Origin: JAJUFS01 sp964599565
GTDB lineage: Bacteria; Pseudomonadota; Gammaproteobacteria; Natronospirales; JAJUFS01
Direction of reading: 5' to 3'
Assembly: GCA_964599565.1 (NCBI GenBank)
Contig: CAZRFE010000005.1
Span: 1-64,000 of the forward strand
DNA: 64,000 nt
In this document: positions 7,254-15,910 of the stretch, piece by piece
Layout: each line of letters begins with the position of its first letter
How positions within the stretch are numbered: position 1 is the first letter of the stretch
The notes under the pieces: generated by a model
What the model was told of the DNA's origin: nothing
Seen by the model: only the letters and a program-made list of their open reading frames with translations
Databases searched by the model: none
Position numbers and translations under genes: made by a program

Positions 7254-8198
7254 ATGCAACCAAAGGTGTTTATAAGTCACGCTAGTGAAGATAAAGCACG
7301 GTTTGTAGAAAAATTCGCCGAACGCTTGCGCCAGCAAGGTATTGACGCTTGGTTAGATAAGTGGGAGATGCTTCCAGGGGACAGCTTAGTCGATAAAATA
7401 TTTGAAGAAGGCATAAAAGATGCTGATGCCATCGTTGTTGTCTTGTCAAAGTTCAGCATTTCGAAGCCGTGGGTTAGGGAGGAACTCAATGCAGCCTTCG
7501 TGAAGAGAATAAATACTGGCAGCAAGCTCATACCGATAGTCTTGGATGACTGCGAAGTCCCTCAATCTCTGAAAAGCACATTATGGGAAAGCATCGGGAA
7601 CTTGTCTTCGTACGATTCGAACTTTGATCGAGTTGTGTCCGCGATCTTCGGAACAAGCGACAAGCCACCCTTAGGGCCGGTGCCAAAGCATATAGAACAG
7701 CTATCTGAATCAATTGGCGACCTGACTAAGATGGATAGCTACGTGTTGCGGCTTTCATGTGAAGAGCTTTTGCAAAGTCGGGACCAGATGGTGAACCCGA
7801 CACGCGTGTTTGTAAAAGATGGAGAACTTATTATTCCTGAGCAGGAGTTAAGAGACTCTTTGGAGATGTTGGAAAAGTCGGGATGTATCGAGCTCATGCG
7901 AAATATTGGAAGAGGTCTATTTCCATATCAGGTCACAACTTATGGATTTGAGATATACGCGGAGTCAGAAATTGAAGACTACGAAGAAACGATAAGCTCC
8001 GTGATTTCTGCAATCGTTAATCAAAATCTTAAAACTAACGTAGAAATTGCACAAAGTGTGCGCACGAATAGTAAAGTCATTGACCACGTTCTCGACGTGT
8101 TTGAATTGAATGGCCACGTGAAAATGTCCAGAATGGTAGGCGGGCTAGTGCAGATCTACGAAGTATCGCCTTCTCTCAGACGTATGATTGCATCATAG
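7254..8198 (+). CDS. TIR-domain protein with C-terminal winged-helix-like region
   Basis: This is a 314-residue protein. Residues 1-130 form a TIR_2 domain: VFISHASEDK at 5-14, DAWLDKWEMLPGD at 31-43, and KPWVREEL with the predicted catalytic glutamate at E76 for NAD+ cleavage. The remainder has two short alpha/beta segments (LEMLEKSGCIELMRN and VLDVFELNGHVKMSR) that look like winged-helix DNA- or effector-binding units. ATG 7254 follows AGGGG by eight bases. It ends directly before a hairpin terminator and closes the TIR operon. Two TIR proteins in one operon suggest a signal-producer plus effector arrangement. Whether this one makes or answers the signal cannot be told from sequence. Confidence 0.85.
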   Translation: MQPKVFISHASEDKARFVEKFAERLRQQGIDAWLDKWEMLPGDSLVDKIFEEGIKDADAIVVVLSKFSISKPWVREELNAAFVKRINTGSKLIPIVLDDCEVPQSLKSTLWESIGNLSSYDSNFDRVVSAIFGTSDKPPLGPVPKHIEQLSESIGDLTKMDSYVLRLSCEELLQSRDQMVNPTRVFVKDGELIIPEQELRDSLEMLEKSGCIELMRNIGRGLFPYQVTTYGFEIYAESEIEDYEETISSVISAIVNQNLKTNVEIAQSVRTNSKVIDHVLDVFELNGHVKMSRMVGGLVQIYEVSPSLRRMIAS

Positions 8199-8220
8199 AA
8201 GCCCCGCTCTCGCGGGGCTT
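8199..8220. terminator. Hairpin terminator after the TIR operon
   Basis: AAGCCCCGC/GCGGGGCTT arms with a TCTC loop, identical to the hairpin at 5270-5291, begin immediately after the TIR stop codon and also lie downstream of the minus-strand gene remnant at 8243. Confidence 0.85.
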
Positions 8221-8242
8221 TGTCGTTCTGGTGTGAAAGCAG

Positions 8243-8363
8243 CTATCGGATTGCGTAGATCGCCGCTTCCTCTTTCACTTCGTCTTTCCTGGCGTGCTTC
8301 ACGTGCAGGGATTCGAAATCGGAATCCGATAGCGGCAAGTCCAGCATTGTGCCGTCCTCGATC
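8243..8363 (-). pseudogene. 3' remnant of a paralogue of the gene at 5314-5646
   Basis: Minus-strand translation of 8243-8363 gives about 39 codons ending in TAG that align with the last codons of the intact gene at 5314-5646. Shared blocks are IE, LDLP, DFE, LHVKHA and KDEV/KYEV. No start or upstream portion matches; similarity stops at about 8363. The downstream flank also matches, including the terminator and TTCTGGTGTGAA. It is a truncated, diverged duplicate. Confidence 0.75.
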
Positions 8364-8426
8364 CACGTGAGTCTGCCTGCAGACCGGCATTGGTTCGGCT
8401 ACGCTTCTCCAAAAGGAGAAGTTGCC

Positions 8427-9146
8427 ATGTTCACTGTCATGCGTTCCCCCTTGCCTTACGCCAGGCTCGCCGGTGCGTTGTACCTGTACATCATCGCTGC
8501 CGGCCTGTTCGCCGAAATGTTCGTGCGCGGCCGCCTGCTGCAGGGAGATGATGCCGGCGCGACGGCCGCAAGCATTGCGGCAAATGAAACGCTGTTCCGC
8601 ATCGGGTTCTCCGCGGAGCTTTTGCACCTGGCGTCTGATGTCGTCGTGGCTGTGCTGTTGTACGCATTGCTGCGGCCTGTGCATCGATACGTCGCGCTTC
8701 TCGCGGCGTTCATGCGCCTTGCCTGTGTCCTGGTGCTGGCGGTTTCTTCAATCAGTCACTTCGTCGCCTTGCGCTTGGTTCATGGCGGCGAGTTCCTTTC
8801 GGGTTTCGACGCAGAGCAGGTGAACGGCTTGCTCATGCTGGCGCTGAAGCTGCATGGGGATGCCTATGCAATAAGCCTCGTCTTTTTCACATTCGCATGT
8901 GTTGCGCTGGGTTGGCTGATATACCGTTCGCGCTTTCTTCCCGCCTGGCTCGGTGTGCTGATGGTGATTGCAGGCGCGTCCTATTTCACCATGAGCTTCT
9001 CTCACTTCCTGTTGCCCGCACTCTACGCGGCCCTGACGCCCTACATCTTCCTGCCCATCATCATCGCGGAGTTTTCGCTGGCTGCATGGTTGCTGGTGCG
9101 TGGCGTAAACGTCAGCCGGTGGGAAGAGACTGCAAGGCGCGCGTAG
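8427..9146 (+). CDS. DUF4386-like integral membrane protein
   Basis: The 239-residue protein is almost wholly hydrophobic with about six membrane helices. It starts with an ARLAGALYLY segment and contains NGLLMLALKLHGDAY and a YRSRFLPAWLGVLM loop that are typical of the DUF4386 family. ATG 8427 follows AAGGAG by eight bases. The family has no proven function. It marks the return to high-GC sequence after the TIR module, and a terminator follows at 9214. Confidence 0.75.
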   Translation: MFTVMRSPLPYARLAGALYLYIIAAGLFAEMFVRGRLLQGDDAGATAASIAANETLFRIGFSAELLHLASDVVVAVLLYALLRPVHRYVALLAAFMRLACVLVLAVSSISHFVALRLVHGGEFLSGFDAEQVNGLLMLALKLHGDAYAISLVFFTFACVALGWLIYRSRFLPAWLGVLMVIAGASYFTMSFSHFLLPALYAALTPYIFLPIIIAEFSLAAWLLVRGVNVSRWEETARRA

Positions 9147-9213
9147 GTCGCCGGTGCTTCGAGAAGAATCGGGGGCCGGTGCTTCGAGGGTCAGGTCCTG
9201 TGGTTTGAAATGG

Positions 9214-9239
9214 AAAGCCCCGCTCTTGCGGGGCTTTTT
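9214..9239 (+). terminator. Intrinsic terminator after the DUF4386 gene
   Basis: AAAGCCCCGC and GCGGGGCTTT arms with a TCTT loop end in a T-run at 9235-9239. Confidence 0.9.
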
Positions 9240-9281
9240 CGTTCCTGCGGCTTGCGTCAGGTCTACAACACATCGAAGGAC

Positions 9282-9350
9282 TCGCGCCTCGAAAGGCGTT
9301 CCCAACCCTGCGGATTCCGCAATCTCCAACCATCCGGAAGGCTCTGAATT
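9282..9350 (+). repeat. Copy 2 of the short element, upstream of TumE/TumA
   Basis: GCCTCGAAAGGCGTT at 9286-9300 and TCCGGA at 9333 repeat the blocks and the exact 47-nt spacing of 5834-5898. The stretch 9147-9427 otherwise contains only the terminator at 9214 and no gene. Confidence 0.55.
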
Positions 9351-9427
9351 TTCGTGATTCATTCTGCCCCTTGCTGAGGGCCGCACATCTCCGTATGGTT
9401 ATCACCAGCTGATAACAGGGATAGTTT

Positions 9428-9799
9428 GTGGCAAGGCAAAGGGAGCTTGACGTTCTGCTGGAGCTGGACGGTGTCCGTATCGTGATGGAGGACGGGTCAT
9501 ATGCGAAGTTCGAAGTCTCGATTCAGCAGCCGAGTCCCGAGCGGCCGCACGGAATCCGATACAGCCTGACGTATCACGACAAGTTCAATCAAAGGCTCAT
9601 CGGTTTTGATAACTCACATGCGCCACCGAAGCTCAGGCGACGGAAGTTTGGCGGCCGTCGAAGTGTCGCTCACGATCACCAGCATCTGTCGATAAACGAC
9701 AAGGGGCAACCGTACGAATTCGAATCGCCGGGACAGCTGATATCGGATTTCTGGAACGAAGTCGCCAAGTGGCAAAAGAAGCAGGAAGGGCGGTCATGA
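9428..9799 (+). CDS. tumE: TumE-family toxin (DUF6516)
   Basis: The 123-residue protein carries the family pattern: LDGVRIVMEDG near the start, then SPERPHGIRYSLTYHDKF, RLIGFDNSHA, a HDHQHL histidine cluster around residue 83, and PYEFESPGQLISDFWNEV. These are features of the TumE/DUF6516 toxin family. It starts at GTG 9428 behind a weak AGGGA. The stop overlaps the ATG of the HTH partner (ATGA at 9796-9799), the usual toxin-first order for this pair. Growth inhibition is a family expectation, not shown here. Confidence 0.8.
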   Translation: MARQRELDVLLELDGVRIVMEDGSYAKFEVSIQQPSPERPHGIRYSLTYHDKFNQRLIGFDNSHAPPKLRRRKFGGRRSVAHDHQHLSINDKGQPYEFESPGQLISDFWNEVAKWQKKQEGRS

Positions 9800-10152
9800 A
9801 GAAGGTAATCAGGATAGGCGTGATATCGCTTGAAGATTTTCGCAAGCGCACTATTGCTATCGCAGAGGGCAGGTACAAGCCAAAGGCAAGCGAGCCGAAG
9901 ATCTGGTTCACTTCCTTGAAGTCGCTCGCCGAGATTCTCAGCGAAGGCAACAAGGAGCTGCTTGATGTCATTCGCGAGGAAAAGCCGGATTCTCTCGCGG
10001 AGCTGGCGCAGCTGACGGGCCGAGCCGTGCCAAACCTGTCGCGCACGCTGAAGCGCATGGAGCAGCACGGCATCGTGGAGCTGAAGAAGGTCGACCATAC
10101 AATTCGTCCCGTTGTTCGCGCGGAATCGTTCGAAATCAATGCACGGGTGTGA
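9796..10152 (+). CDS. tumA: TumA-like HTH antitoxin
   Basis: The 118-residue protein has a winged-helix DNA-binding region at about 65-105 with the phrases SLAELAQLTGRAVPNLSRTL and MEQHGIVEL. An N-terminal part (FTSLKSLAEILSEGNKELL) matches antitoxins of TumE pairs. GGAAGG lies seven bases before ATG 9796, and overlap with the toxin stop couples translation. It should neutralise the toxin and probably autoregulate the pair. Confidence 0.8.
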   Translation: MKKVIRIGVISLEDFRKRTIAIAEGRYKPKASEPKIWFTSLKSLAEILSEGNKELLDVIREEKPDSLAELAQLTGRAVPNLSRTLKRMEQHGIVELKKVDHTIRPVVRAESFEINARV

Positions 10153-10200
10153 AGGGAATGGTGGCAGTTACGACGCCCAAGCGACGTGGGAGAGAAAGCG

Positions 10201-11142
10201 ATGGATGGAAGCAGGCAACGTTTCGCACTCGTGTACATCAAGGTCCTGGCCCAGGCGGCATTCCTTGTATTGCCGATGTTGGCGGCCGGCGCTGGCGACG
10301 GAAAGGTTGCGGCTTTCGAAAGGATGATCGACGCGCATATCGGGCAGGATCAGGCGACGCGGCATCCCTTGATCGAGAAGGAATACGAAAGGCTGTTCCC
10401 GGCGGTAAGCGACGAAAGCGAATTGCGCAGGCTCAGCGATACCGGGTTGCGGGAAATCTTCGACGCAACGGATATCGCTTCCTTCTACACCGGCCGCTAC
10501 GTGGATGACCTTGCGCGCTATTTCAACGAGCTCGCGAGGAGAGGGCAGGCGGTGAATCTCGATTACGTTCACCTCTTCGGCGCTTACGTCGAAAGGCGGG
10601 ACTTCGACAAGGCGCGGGAAATCCAGACGCTCGGCGCCAAGCAGGGGATCAGCTTCGAAAAACTTCCGGAACTTGAGGTGCGTGCCGGGTCCGATACCGG
10701 CCACGTGCTCCTCTCAACCCGGGATGACGAAGACGTGCTGGTTGCCGAGCCTTTCGATCTGCGGCACTTCACGGGAACGGTTGTTGTCTCTCATCCGCTC
10801 TGTCGCTTCTCGGTGAACGCAATGTCTGCGATTGCTGCCGAACCCGCCGTGGGTGGCGCCATGCGAGACGCGCTCTGGCTGGCGACGCAGGACAGGCAAC
10901 TGCATTTCGAGATCATCAGGAAATGGAACGCGGAGCATCCGGCGCGACAGTTTCATATCGTCTACAAGGACAGGGCGTGGAAGGAGCTGTTTGCCTGGGC
11001 GACGCCGCACTTTTATTTTTTCCGGGAAGGAAAGCTGGTGATGGATGTAACGGGCTGGCCGGCGGAAGGAAACATGGCGGCTGTCCGGGAAGGATTGGAG
11101 AAGATCGGCCTGCTGGATCCTCGTGGTGATTCGGGCGGCTGA
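10201..11142 (+). CDS. Exported thioredoxin-fold-like protein
   Basis: The 313-residue protein has an N-terminal signal-peptide-like hydrophobic segment (about 13-32). Its middle is helical and resembles TPR-like pairs (YVHLFGAYVERRDFDKAREI). The C-terminal thioredoxin-like part has GTVVVSHPLCRFS, a single cysteine instead of CxxC, and a cis-Pro-like TPHFYFFREGKLV. The single-cysteine site suggests a non-canonical thiol role or a degenerate enzyme. GGGAGAG precedes ATG 10201 by eight bases. A terminator follows at 11166. Confidence 0.6.
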   Translation: MDGSRQRFALVYIKVLAQAAFLVLPMLAAGAGDGKVAAFERMIDAHIGQDQATRHPLIEKEYERLFPAVSDESELRRLSDTGLREIFDATDIASFYTGRYVDDLARYFNELARRGQAVNLDYVHLFGAYVERRDFDKAREIQTLGAKQGISFEKLPELEVRAGSDTGHVLLSTRDDEDVLVAEPFDLRHFTGTVVVSHPLCRFSVNAMSAIAAEPAVGGAMRDALWLATQDRQLHFEIIRKWNAEHPARQFHIVYKDRAWKELFAWATPHFYFFREGKLVMDVTGWPAEGNMAAVREGLEKIGLLDPRGDSGG

Positions 11143-11165
11143 AGGCTGCGGCAGGAAAGTTACAC

Positions 11166-11190
11166 AAAGCCCCGCTTTCGCGGGGCTTTT
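11166..11190 (+). terminator. Intrinsic terminator
   Basis: AAAGCCCCGC/GCGGGGCTTT arms with a four-base loop and trailing T bases follow the thioredoxin-like gene. Confidence 0.88.
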
Positions 11191-11314
11191 GGTTTGCGCA
11201 AATTTCTTTGCCGTTTCCCGGAATGAATTCTCCGCATGCCGGGTCTACTGCCGTTGCTCGTGTTCCGGGTGAAAGGCGGCGGCTGCCTTTTGCAAGACGA
11301 GCACGGGAGGCGGA

Positions 11315-12091
11315 ATGCACCAGGAAACATGTTCTTCGCGTTACGGCACAGCGCCCGGGCAGGAAGGCGACCTTAACCTTCCGCACGGTGTGGCAGCGCC
11401 GCCGGTGGTGGTGTTGCTGCACGGCGGCTTCTGGCGGATGCCGTATGGGCGCGAGCAGCTGGATGCGGCGTCGAACGCGCTGGCGGCACGTGGCTATGCC
11501 ACCTGGAACCTCGGGTACCGCAGGCTCGGGATGCCCGGCGTGGGCTGGGACGAGATCGGTGCGGATGTGCTGTCCGGCATTGCACACCTCGCGCAGTGGC
11601 GCGCGACGCTGGATCTTGGCCGGGTGTTCCTTGTCGGGCATTCCGCCGGCGGGCAGCTTGCCTTGTGGGCGGCGGCGGAGCGGCACCGCGTGCGGGCTGC
11701 GGGCATCAACGTTCGTGCGGCGATCGGTCTTGCAGCGGTTTCCGATCTCGAGGAAGCGTGGCGGCTCGGCCTTGGCAAGGATGTCGTGACGGAGCTGTTG
11801 TCCGGTACGCCGCATGATGTGCCGGCGCGTTGCGCGAATGCCTCGCCGATGGCGCGGCTTCCGCTCGGCGTGACGCAGGTGCTTCTCCATGGCGATGCTG
11901 ACGATGCGGTACCCGTGGCCATGTCGCGGCGTTACGTGCAGGCGGCTCGCATCGTCGGTGACGATGCGCGGCTGCACGAACTGCCGGGCATCGGGCACAT
12001 GACGTTTCTTGATCCCGCAAGCGCTGCGTTTGCACGGCTGTGCGATGTGCTTGCGGAACAGGTTGCAGCAACGGGCGAGGAACCCGCGTGA
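11315..12091 (+). CDS. Alpha/beta hydrolase, esterase/kynurenine-formamidase-like
   Basis: The 258-residue enzyme has the oxyanion motif LLHGGFW at about 34-40, nucleophile GHSAGG at about 107-112, an acid in HGDADDAVP and the catalytic histidine in GIGHM. The HGGxW plus GHSAGG pattern resembles the esterase/arylformamidase branch of the fold. GGAGG is five bases before ATG 11315. It is translationally coupled to the LysE gene (stop overlaps ATG 12091). No signal peptide is seen, so it should be cytoplasmic. The substrate is unknown. Confidence 0.8.
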   Translation: MHQETCSSRYGTAPGQEGDLNLPHGVAAPPVVVLLHGGFWRMPYGREQLDAASNALAARGYATWNLGYRRLGMPGVGWDEIGADVLSGIAHLAQWRATLDLGRVFLVGHSAGGQLALWAAAERHRVRAAGINVRAAIGLAAVSDLEEAWRLGLGKDVVTELLSGTPHDVPARCANASPMARLPLGVTQVLLHGDADDAVPVAMSRRYVQAARIVGDDARLHELPGIGHMTFLDPASAAFARLCDVLAEQVAATGEEPA

Positions 12092-12717
12092 TGATCGACT
12101 TCGCGTCCTATGCATTATTCATTGCGGCGAGTACCGCGCTGATTCTCGTGCCTGGCCCCGCGCAGGCGCTCGTGATTTCCAGGACGGTGAGCGGCGGCGT
12201 TCGCGTGGGCATGCTGACGGCGGTGGGCTTGAACATCGGCACGCTGTTCCACGCCTGTGCGGCGGCGTTCGGGCTTTCCGCCATTCTTGCGACCTCGGCG
12301 GTGGCGTTCGCGCTCGTGAAATACGCAGGCGCTGCCTATCTTCTTTATCTCGGCATTCGCGCACTGCGAAGCGCGAACGCACCGGTGACGGTGAAACCTG
12401 CCGGCGCGGCATCGGGCGGACGGGTGCTGCGGGAAGCGATTGCGGTTGGCGTGCTGAACCCGAAGGTCGCGGTGTTCTTTCTTGCGTTCCTGCCGCAGTT
12501 CGTTGATCCCGCACGCGGCAACATCGTCATCCAGTTCCTGCTGCTGGGCTTCACGATGGCATTGCTCGATACGCTCTACGAATGCGCGCTTTCCTGGGGT
12601 ACGCATCGCCTGCGGGATACGGTGTTCGCGAACCCGCGCTACCGCGCATGGCAGAACCGCATCTCGGGCGGTGTGATGATTGCACTGGGCGCGCGGCTTG
12701 CGCTGCAGGAGCGTTGA
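12091..12717 (+). CDS. LysE/RhtB-family amino-acid exporter
   Basis: The 208-residue protein has about six membrane helices. It shows the family N-terminus (ILVPGPAQALVISRTVSGG), the YLLYLGIRAL segment, and NPKVAVFFLAFLPQFVDP in the middle. LysE-type translocators export amino acids or small amines across the inner membrane. Its ATG overlaps the stop of the hydrolase gene, suggesting the two are linked, perhaps by amino-acid derivative metabolism. The terminator at 12747 ends the pair. Confidence 0.88.
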   Translation: MIDFASYALFIAASTALILVPGPAQALVISRTVSGGVRVGMLTAVGLNIGTLFHACAAAFGLSAILATSAVAFALVKYAGAAYLLYLGIRALRSANAPVTVKPAGAASGGRVLREAIAVGVLNPKVAVFFLAFLPQFVDPARGNIVIQFLLLGFTMALLDTLYECALSWGTHRLRDTVFANPRYRAWQNRISGGVMIALGARLALQER

Positions 12718-12746
12718 GCTGCGCGCACAACATTCACGCGAAAGAA

Positions 12747-12768
12747 AAGCCCCGCTCTCGCGGGGCTT
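12747..12768. terminator. Bidirectional hairpin terminator
   Basis: AAGCCCCGC/GCGGGGCTT arms with TCTC loop lie between the convergent LysE gene and the minus-strand DUF5916 gene. Confidence 0.88.
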
Positions 12769-12797
12769 CCTGCCGGTAGTGATGCAATACCCGATGC

Positions 12798-15077
12798 CTA
12801 CGACCCGAACCGGTAGCTCAACTTGATGAGCAGCTGTTCGTCGTCTCGCAGGTTGAAGCTGTTGTCGAGCAATCCCCCGAAGCCGTCATCGCCGATGCCT
12901 TCTTCATATCCGCCGCGGCCGTACACGATGTACAGGTACGAGAGCGGCGCGAGTTCCAGGCGGTAGCGAACCTGCAGGCCGAAGTTGCGCACGCTGAAAT
13001 CTTCGATGGGTTCATCGGTGGCGATGGCATCCCCGGACTCGACGCGGTAGCCCTGGCGCGCGCGCGCGTTGATGCCGATGGCCTGCACCTTGAGCCTGAG
13101 CTCCTGCCGGCTGCCGATCCAGTTGAAGCCGACATCAAGATGCGCCTCGCGGCCCTCGAAGCTGCCGATGAGATTTTCCTGCTGCCAGACGAGCCAGTCC
13201 GGCGTGTGGCTCGCGGAGGCGCCCACGTACATGTTGAATGCGTCGCTCAGGAAGTAGGTCGGTTCCGCGCTGATGCCGTAGCCGATGCTGTCGTTCCCTT
13301 CGAGTCCGCCGCTGAACGCTTCGACAGACACGCCGTAACCCCAGCGGCCCTTGCGCGGACGCTCGTACTCGAAGTACGCGTTGAAGCGTGAGGGAAGTTC
13401 GAGCACGCCGTTGCCGCGCGTGAGCAGATCATCGACGCCTGAGCTGTTGATGTTGATCTCCGCGTACTCGGAGCTGCCGTTGCGCAGCCTGCCGTCGCGG
13501 CTCATCCGGAACTGGTGCATGAGGCGCTCGCCGTCTTCGTTGTACTGGCCGCTCATGCGCCAGCGCCAGTCCTTCGAGGAGTAGCGTGATTCGGCGGGCA
13601 GGTCGGTGAACCGCTTGTTCACCTGCCAGTGTCCGTAGTTGAGGTCGTTGCGCGAAAGGTAACCGGCGTCGTTGATCTCGAGCGCGTCGCCGAAATGCAT
13701 GCCGATCCACTGCTGGCGCCAGCCGTCATCCATCTCGTAGTCGGCCCAGATCGTGCCGCCCGCATCGCTGGTGTGCTGTCCTGCCTGCTCGATCTCGCTG
13801 TCGATCAGCCGCGTGCGCACATTCCAGCGCGGCGTCGGCCGCCAGTTGTGATCGACGCCGTACACCATGGCCGTGCGGTCAAGCAGCGGCCGGTCCACGT
13901 TCGTCGCCATGACACCGATGTTGTGGTGACTGAAGTCGCGCACCAGCCGCACGGCGGAGAACGTGCGGCCCGCCTCGTGGTTTTCATCCGCCGTGAACAG
14001 GCCGTACTTGAATGCGCCGACACTGCCGTTGAGCTTGAGCGCGCCGGCGATGTCGCCGGAGCCGCTGCCGTCGTCGGCAGGCCCGCCGATGCGCCGCGTG
14101 TACAGCAGCTGGCTGAAATCGGAGGGCGTGGTGAACTCGAAGAGTCCCTGGTTCTCCGTGAAGAACGGACGCTTGTCGCTGATGAACGTTTCCGTTGCAT
14201 CGAAGTTCACGACGAGATCGTCGCTTTCCACCTGGCCGAAATCGGGATTGAGCGTGGCGGTGAACTGCACCTGGCCGTTCGGTTTCCAGAAGATGTCCGC
14301 GCCGGCATCCGTTTCCGTGTCGTTGCTGATGTTGTCGTAGAGACCCGAGACATATGGCGTGATCGCGAGCAGCGACTGGCTGTAGCTCGTCACTTCAACC
14401 GGCGCAAACTCGGAGATGAAACGCGGACGCTCGAAGCTCGCAACCGGCCACGCCATGCGTTCGCCGGTCGTGCCGATGACGCGGTCGAGATAAAGCCGCA
14501 ACGTGCGCGTCTCACCGTCCGCATCACGCATTGGCGCGATGTGCCACGGTATCAGCACCTCGACCGACCATGTCTCGTCGTCTCCCGTGACGGCATGGCT
14601 CCACAGGCCGTCCCAGTCGGCGTTGAAGCTCGATTCGTTGGTGATGGTGGCGTCATAGACGCCGTCCGTGGAGCTGACGGTGAAGTTGTAGGCGGTGCGG
14701 TGATCGCCGTCGAAATCCACCATCACGTTGATGCGGTCGACCTGCTCGTTGAAATCGCGCTGCACGCGCTGGTTGGTGCGCGGCGTCGACGGCGGTTGCG
14801 TGTTGTGAAAGGCGATCGCGAGGCCTTCGGGCGTGGCGAGCACCCAGGCTTGCGTGCGCAGTGATCCCGGCTCGCCGTTGAGCGGCTGCGTCTTGCGGAA
14901 GTCCGTGATGAACAGGGCATCCCGCCATTCCTCGGTATCGATGTGTCCGTCGATCTCCACCGCGCCCGCCGCCGCGCTGAGCGGCAGCAGCGCGAACACC
15001 GCCGCGCGCCGCAGCAGCAAAGCGGGGTGGTGCGCCTTCGAGCGCGATGGGCTGTGCCTGTTCCTCCGCCGAATCAT
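12798..15077 (-). CDS. Secreted/outer-membrane DUF5916 protein with CBM9-like N-terminus
   Basis: The 759-residue protein has a basic N-terminus and signal sequence ending near residue 39. A CBM9-like beta domain follows (IDGHIDTEEW to about 200). The long DUF5916 part includes VNFDATETFISDKRPFFTEN and LLYTRRIGG and ends as a beta-barrel-like region with a terminal aromatic strand (LIKLSYRFGS). Such proteins are predicted to be outer-membrane and are often near proteolysis or carbohydrate genes; function is unknown. AGGAG is about nine bases upstream of ATG 15077. Confidence 0.85.
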   Translation of the reverse strand: MIRRRNRHSPSRSKAHHPALLLRRAAVFALLPLSAAAGAVEIDGHIDTEEWRDALFITDFRKTQPLNGEPGSLRTQAWVLATPEGLAIAFHNTQPPSTPRTNQRVQRDFNEQVDRINVMVDFDGDHRTAYNFTVSSTDGVYDATITNESSFNADWDGLWSHAVTGDDETWSVEVLIPWHIAPMRDADGETRTLRLYLDRVIGTTGERMAWPVASFERPRFISEFAPVEVTSYSQSLLAITPYVSGLYDNISNDTETDAGADIFWKPNGQVQFTATLNPDFGQVESDDLVVNFDATETFISDKRPFFTENQGLFEFTTPSDFSQLLYTRRIGGPADDGSGSGDIAGALKLNGSVGAFKYGLFTADENHEAGRTFSAVRLVRDFSHHNIGVMATNVDRPLLDRTAMVYGVDHNWRPTPRWNVRTRLIDSEIEQAGQHTSDAGGTIWADYEMDDGWRQQWIGMHFGDALEINDAGYLSRNDLNYGHWQVNKRFTDLPAESRYSSKDWRWRMSGQYNEDGERLMHQFRMSRDGRLRNGSSEYAEININSSGVDDLLTRGNGVLELPSRFNAYFEYERPRKGRWGYGVSVEAFSGGLEGNDSIGYGISAEPTYFLSDAFNMYVGASASHTPDWLVWQQENLIGSFEGREAHLDVGFNWIGSRQELRLKVQAIGINARARQGYRVESGDAIATDEPIEDFSVRNFGLQVRYRLELAPLSYLYIVYGRGGYEEGIGDDGFGGLLDNSFNLRDDEQLLIKLSYRFGS

Positions 15078-15245
15078 CCGGAATGATCTCCTGTTGTTGC
15101 CTGCTGGTTTCCTCGATCACGCGGACGCGATTCTGCCTTGAGACGCCGCGCATGGGGAGAAGGTTGGAATGAATGGTCTGGAATCGACCGCTGACGCTGC
15201 GAAGAAGTTCCCGTGCGCGCGGATGCCGGGGCAAGGCTTGAAAAG

Positions 15246-15872
15246 TCAACTTGATGGAAGATGGCGCATGGCATCGAGGAATGCCGCGCCATCCGAGGTA
15301 AACAACCACGCAAACGCCGCGGCATTGAGCAGCGCGGTTATCCAGAAGACAACCAGGAACGAAACCTTCCGCGTCTTGTGGCGCAGCACCTCCTGCGCAA
15401 TAAGCGCACCCGGCCAGCCGCCTGCAAGCGCGAGCAGATGCAGATGAACTTCCGGGATTCTCCAGTAGCCGTTGCGCGCGGCGAACTTGTCGAGTGTATA
15501 GGCGAAGAATGTAGCGGCGCCCAGGACCGGATAAAGCAGGAAGATCTCGACCGGCAACCTGCCCGTGAGTGCAGGTATGGCTGCGGCGGCAACAAAAAGC
15601 ATGGCGATTCCAGCACGAGGCGTGCTGTCCGATCTTCTTGCGTTTCCCGGGCTTCGCGACAGTGAACCGATACGAACGACATTGACGGCGCGCAAGCGGC
15701 CCTTGTTGTCCTTGCCGATGGCGTAGGTAACCGTGTCGTCCTGGAGCGGTCGCGAGCGCCGGTCCTTGAATGCGGTGATATGCGCGAAGACCCTGTGTCC
15801 GCCCTCGGTGGGCGTGATGAAGCCGAAGCCCTTGTCGTCTTTCCAGTCCGTTATCTTTCCGGTGTATCGCAT
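15246..15872 (-). CDS. Cold-shock-domain/DUF1294 membrane protein
   Basis: The 208-residue product fuses an N-terminal cold-shock nucleic-acid-binding domain (GKITDWKDDKGFGFITP, RVFAHITAF, residues 1-67) to a C-terminal DUF1294 membrane domain with about four helices and the motif YTLDKFAARNGYWRIPE. The fusion is common in proteobacteria, but its role is unknown. The start was set to ATG 15872, where the cold-shock domain begins; the ribosome site is weak. It follows the GNAT gene on the same strand. The 168 nt between this gene and DUF5916 hold nothing recognisable. Confidence 0.85.
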   Translation of the reverse strand: MRYTGKITDWKDDKGFGFITPTEGGHRVFAHITAFKDRRSRPLQDDTVTYAIGKDNKGRLRAVNVVRIGSLSRSPGNARRSDSTPRAGIAMLFVAAAAIPALTGRLPVEIFLLYPVLGAATFFAYTLDKFAARNGYWRIPEVHLHLLALAGGWPGALIAQEVLRHKTRKVSFLVVFWITALLNAAAFAWLFTSDGAAFLDAMRHLPSS

Positions 15873-15910
15873 GTGCACGTACCAGGCGTGGTGTCGCCAT
15901 TCAAGCATCA

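Noticed and set aside
13629..14864. Plus-strand open frame inside the DUF5916 gene
   Set aside because: Valine/arginine-rich shadow translation; the minus strand carries a complete DUF5916 protein.
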